Positions 61,190 to 64,000 of a stretch of DNA of 64,000 nt are shown here, in pieces (position 1 is the first letter of the stretch; every line of letters starts with the position of its first letter). The DNA is from DUPU01 sp050952465 (GTDB lineage Bacteria; Bacillota; Dehalobacteriia; Dehalobacteriales; Dehalobacteriaceae): the NCBI GenBank assembly GCA_050952465.1, contig JBMNKZ010000005.1, forward strand, positions 372,001 through 436,000. Direction: 5' to 3'. Both the position numbers and the translations under genes were made by a program. Below the pieces are notes generated by a model. The model ran no database searches, was not told where the DNA came from, and worked only from the letters and a program-made list of their open reading frames with translations.

Positions 61190-61660
61190 ATGATTTTAAT
61201 TGAAATTCCAGGGAGAGAAAAAATCAGAATTGAAAATATTGTTTTTGACTATAACGGCACAATAGCCACGGACGGTATAGTCTCTGAGGAAACCAAAAGT
61301 AATATAATGAAGCTAAAAGAATTAGCGAATATCTATGTGCTTACGGCGGATACCCACGGTACAGCAATGGCTAATTGTGCTTCCCTTAATATCAATATTG
61401 AAACTTTCCCCAAAGAAAATGCGGGAAGTGAAAAAGAAAAGATTGTCGAGAGATTAGGGGCAGATAATACAATTTGTATTGGTAACGGATATAATGATTT
61501 ACAAATGGCGCAAAAATGTGCTTTATGCATTTGTATATTAGGAAAAGAAGGATGTTATGGCAAACTTTTATCTCTAGCTGATGTGGTGGTAACGTCTATT
61601 GATGATGCCATAAACTTAATTTTAAAGCCCAAACGTCTGATTGCCACCCTGAGAAACTAA
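61190..61660 (+). CDS. HAD-superfamily hydrolase (soluble P-type ATPase-like)
   Basis: A 156-residue minimal HAD phosphatase. Motif I DYNGTIA with the nucleophilic aspartate is near residue 23, motif II LTADTHGT near residue 51, and motif IV GNGYNDLQM near residue 103. It resembles the soluble COG4087 family related to the P-domain of P-type ATPases. Its substrate is unknown; following pstB suggests a possible phosphate connection, though the 57-base gap leaves cotranscription uncertain. Confidence 0.82.
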   Translation: MILIEIPGREKIRIENIVFDYNGTIATDGIVSEETKSNIMKLKELANIYVLTADTHGTAMANCASLNINIETFPKENAGSEKEKIVERLGADNTICIGNGYNDLQMAQKCALCICILGKEGCYGKLLSLADVVVTSIDDAINLILKPKRLIATLRN

Positions 61661-61667
61661 ATTTAGA

Positions 61668-61701
61668 AGGCTTCGTGGAATAAATCCACGAAGCTTTTTT
61701 G
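61668..61701 (+). terminator. Terminator after the HAD gene
   Basis: GCTTCGTGGA (61670-61679) pairs with TCCACGAAGC (61685-61694), then TTTTTT. Confidence 0.92.
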
Positions 61702-61973
61702 TTTAAACAGATTTTTAAAAGGTATTACCTAAATTTTGTTGAATTGTAAATTATTATTTAAATAATAGTTTATTATAGCCATAACAGGGGATTTTGATTA
61801 CAATATTTTGAGGGTATATTTTTATGAATTTTATGCATGTTGGACAGATATTGGCTACTTTACCGCTCGGGTCGTATTGTAATCGTTCTCCATTTTTTAT
61901 TAGCTTCAATCGAAAAAGTGTCACTTTTTCCACCTTTTATTTTTATTATATTTTAGGCATTGGAGGGATAACA
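61702..61973 (+). other. AT-rich gap before the small membrane protein gene
   Basis: AT-rich sequence with TATAGCC-like and TATATTTT boxes but no convincing promoter pair. An open frame from 61824 runs through it into the next gene, but its residues look non-coding and the true start has a better ribosome site. AAAAAGTGTCACTTTTTC near 61915-61931 is a palindrome. Confidence 0.4.
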
Positions 61974-62153
61974 ATGATAAAGTATAAGGTTTCGGATTAC
62001 TGGAATATGGGTACATCTATCGGTCTGTTAGCGGCGGTTGGTATTATGCTGGGCGCGCTGCTTCAAAATCTGATTTTATGGCTTTGCGTTGGTGCCGGTG
62101 TGGGCGCAGTTTTAGGTGCTGTATCCATGCTGTATAAAAAGAAAACGTCATGA
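61974..62153 (+). CDS. Small membrane protein (59 aa) cotranscribed with a serine hydrolase
   Basis: A 59-residue protein with two hydrophobic helices (MGTSIGLLAAVGIMLGALL and LILWLCVGAGVGAVLGAVSML) and a Lys-rich end. TGGAGGGAT is well placed before the ATG. The stop overlaps the start of the serine hydrolase gene by four bases, so the two are translationally coupled. I do not recognise its family. Confidence 0.65.
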   Translation: MIKYKVSDYWNMGTSIGLLAAVGIMLGALLQNLILWLCVGAGVGAVLGAVSMLYKKKTS

Positions 62154-63625
62154 AGCGCTCCATAATTATTCTCATAATCGCAGCCTTCGTCATCGGCTTC
62201 TTTGGTGCAGCCGCCCTTGCCCTATATTTGCCGGACAGAAAAATAAGGACTCATTCCCCGTCGAAAGAATTCGCGGCTTTTCTGGATTTTAGAGTTCCGA
62301 AGCTGATGGGCCTATACGGAATACCAGGAGTTAGTATCGCCCTTGTTAGAGACGGGCAGATTGTATATACGGCGGCCTACGGCGACGCCAACCAAAAGTT
62401 CGGACAGAAAATGACGGTAGACATGCCCATGCGCGTTCAATCCATATCCAAATCGGTAACAGCGTGGGCTGTGCTGAAGCTGGCGGAGGAAGGAAAGCTG
62501 AATCTGGACGATCCTGCCGAAAGATACCTCAAGAGCTGGAAGTTGCCTGCTTCAGACTACACGACGGATGGTGTGACGGTTAAGCGGCTCCTCTGTCACA
62601 CCGCCGGATTGCCGCTTGGAGATGTTTTTGCGCTCTACTCCCCGGATGAGGCTATGCCTTCTCTGAAGGAAAGCCTGACCCATTCGGCAATTCTGTTTCA
62701 AATGCCGGGAAAAGGCTTTTCCTATTCCAATGTCGGGTATAACTTGCTGGAGCTTATTATTGAGGAGGTTACGGGAAGGGACTTTGCGGAATATATGAAA
62801 AACGAGATCCTCTATCCCCTCGGCATGTATCATTCGGATTTCGAATGGAGTGAAGATACTCTGACTTCTGCGCCCCTTGGATATACGCTGGATGGTAAGC
62901 CGATTTTCCCCTACCGATACCCTGAAAGGGCGTCAGGAGGATTGATCGCTACGGCGGAGGACATCGCCCGTTTCTGCATCGCGGGGATGCCGAATTTTTC
63001 TGATCAGCGGGTGCTTGCACGCCCTACCATTGAACAACTCTATTTTGCGCAGGCCGAAAACCTTGGAATATATAGCGCGGTATTTGACGCCTACGGCTTT
63101 GGCTATTATACTGAGAGGCTTTCGGACGGAAAACTAGCGGTGTCCCACGGCGGGCAGGGAACCGGCTGGATGAGCCATTTCCATGCGGTGCCTGAAACGG
63201 GAGATGCGATTGTTATTTTAACAAACAGTCAGCGGAGCTGGCCGTTCATCTCAAGCCTTCTGAACGGATGGGCGCGGTGGTGTGGATTTTCTCCGCCCGG
63301 CATGACGCGCATCCTCTTGGGGGAATGTTTTTTATGGGGATTGGTTGGCCTGACCATCTCAATAACACTCTGTCTTATAGCGGATATTGTCAGGAAAATT
63401 GCGGAGGGCAATCTAAGTTTCACTCCCATGCAGCAAATTGTGGTGAAACCATCACGCATATTCAAAATTGGAATTTCCCTTTCAATATTGGCTATTCTGT
63501 GGTGGGCTTTTTGTCAAAAATACTTGTTTCTTACTGCAGTATTTCCGGTTTCATCGATATGGCTTGAGGTGTGTGCCGCCGCGTTTTCGTTGACACTACT
63601 CATAGAGTCGTTATGTCAACAATGA
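62150..63625 (+). CDS. Serine hydrolase, class C beta-lactamase family, membrane-bound
   Basis: A 491-residue protein: an N-terminal signal anchor (residues 4-28), a beta-lactamase/D-peptidase domain (residues about 40-375), and three C-terminal membrane helices. Catalytic motifs are SISK (S-x-x-K, near residue 100), YSN near residue 192 and HGG near residue 334. Such proteins act on D-amino-acid peptides or esters, and can also affect peptidoglycan; true beta-lactamase activity should not be assumed. Several lines of the gene are 53-62% G+C, above the rest of the window, with many GCG, GGC and CGC codons, suggesting acquisition. Confidence 0.85.
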   Translation: MKRSIIILIIAAFVIGFFGAAALALYLPDRKIRTHSPSKEFAAFLDFRVPKLMGLYGIPGVSIALVRDGQIVYTAAYGDANQKFGQKMTVDMPMRVQSISKSVTAWAVLKLAEEGKLNLDDPAERYLKSWKLPASDYTTDGVTVKRLLCHTAGLPLGDVFALYSPDEAMPSLKESLTHSAILFQMPGKGFSYSNVGYNLLELIIEEVTGRDFAEYMKNEILYPLGMYHSDFEWSEDTLTSAPLGYTLDGKPIFPYRYPERASGGLIATAEDIARFCIAGMPNFSDQRVLARPTIEQLYFAQAENLGIYSAVFDAYGFGYYTERLSDGKLAVSHGGQGTGWMSHFHAVPETGDAIVILTNSQRSWPFISSLLNGWARWCGFSPPGMTRILLGECFLWGLVGLTISITLCLIADIVRKIAEGNLSFTPMQQIVVKPSRIFKIGISLSILAILWWAFCQKYLFLTAVFPVSSIWLEVCAAAFSLTLLIESLCQQ

Positions 63626-64000
63626 TTAGTAGCGTTTATTTGATCAAGGGTTAATCGACTATCCAATATCCTATAACCTTTATCATATTGGTGATCGTTC
63701 CACTCTTCTAGTTTATTAAGATAATCGCTTGGATGATAATTGATTTTTATAGGTTTGGAAATGTCTTCTAATGTTCTATACAATTTTAATAGGTATAAAC
63801 TTACTACATAATTTTAAAAGGCTTACAGGGCAGATTTGAGCGTCATTTTTTGAAGGTAATTTTATAGCACTGCTGATCATAAAAAACTAGAAGACAATTT
63901 TTAATATCTTAAATGTAAATTAAATTAAAACCTTAAAGACAGAAAGAAGCTCACGGAAAATGCAAGTGAACTTCCTGGGGTTGTAAAAAGCTAAAATTTA
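63626..64000. other. AT-rich tail with no recognised gene
   Basis: No coding frame of useful length, tRNA or hairpin terminator is evident. The base composition returns to AT-rich immediately after the G+C-rich serine hydrolase. Confidence 0.5.

Noticed and set aside
61824..61973. N-terminal 50-codon extension of the 59-residue membrane protein
   Set aside because: It has low-complexity, unusual residues and lacks a ribosome site, whereas TGGAGGGAT is placed correctly before 61974.
1..64000. CRISPR arrays, prophage or rRNA operons
   Set aside because: No regularly spaced direct repeats, phage structural genes or rRNA sequence appear in the window. The palindromic repeats are dispersed, not arrayed.

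Overview
The window comes from a low-to-moderate G+C, spore-forming anaerobe of the Clostridia (Peptococcaceae-like Firmicutes), probably an acetogen or syntroph. The grounds are Wood-Ljungdahl genes (RACo-like fragment, CooC-type ATPase, acsD, acsE, metF/V-type reductase), two MttB-superfamily methyltransferases without pyrrolysine, two T-box leaders, sporulation genes (a 22-residue SpoVM and SpoVB) and Firmicutes-type small families (TIGR04086, DUF4264). Species assignment is inference.

Layout. 1-4.8 kb: C1 metabolism on the + strand, ending in terminators. 4.9-7.8 kb: two mttB-like genes on the - strand, divergent from a T-box-controlled alaR-alaT-like pair (8.1-10.1 kb). 10.2-19.8 kb: beta-CASP nuclease, P-loop/Asp23-like protein, TrkA-TrkH, DnaD and DnaI-like replication proteins, tRNA-Arg, DUF3786 protein and S-adenosylhomocysteinase. 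20.2-29.4 kb: a complete methylmalonyl-CoA module (mutase in two subunits, epimerase, four-subunit Na+-pumping decarboxylase), a small OadG-like gene, two-subunit fumarase and malic enzyme. Together these can link pyruvate/malate/fumarate to propionyl-CoA, with succinate steps encoded elsewhere. 29.5-34.7 kb: DinG-type helicase, phosphatidylserine synthesis and decarboxylation, spoVM. 35.2-37.0 kb: an IS1182-like element. 37.2-44.1 kb: folE, DUF4264, lepB, surE, spoVB, an EF-G paralogue and a ZIP transporter. 44.1-46.0 kb: tRNA-Trp and an IS1202/ISNCY-type element with a long target duplication and a 123-nt palindrome. 46.0-56.5 kb: DUF523, TtcA-like, MinC, a small membrane protein, endonuclease IV-like, T-box-controlled serA, tatA, a secreted phosphodiester glycosidase and a membrane-anchored MutS-like ATPase. 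56.6-57.1 kb: a compact sigma-54-type transcription unit that encodes only a 27-residue hydrophobic peptide or an RNA. 57.1-61.7 kb: YbjQ, pstSCAB and a HAD protein. 61.9-63.6 kb: a small membrane protein and a G+C-richer serine hydrolase, probably acquired.

Four copies of a bipartite palindromic intergenic repeat (4.8, 10.1, 17.4 and 34.7 kb) lie just after gene ends. The most unusual items are the sigma-54 micro-unit, the structured tail of the IS1202-like element, the T-box on the alaR-alaT-like operon with a lysine-like specifier, and the micro-genes spoVM and oadG-like that are easily missed.
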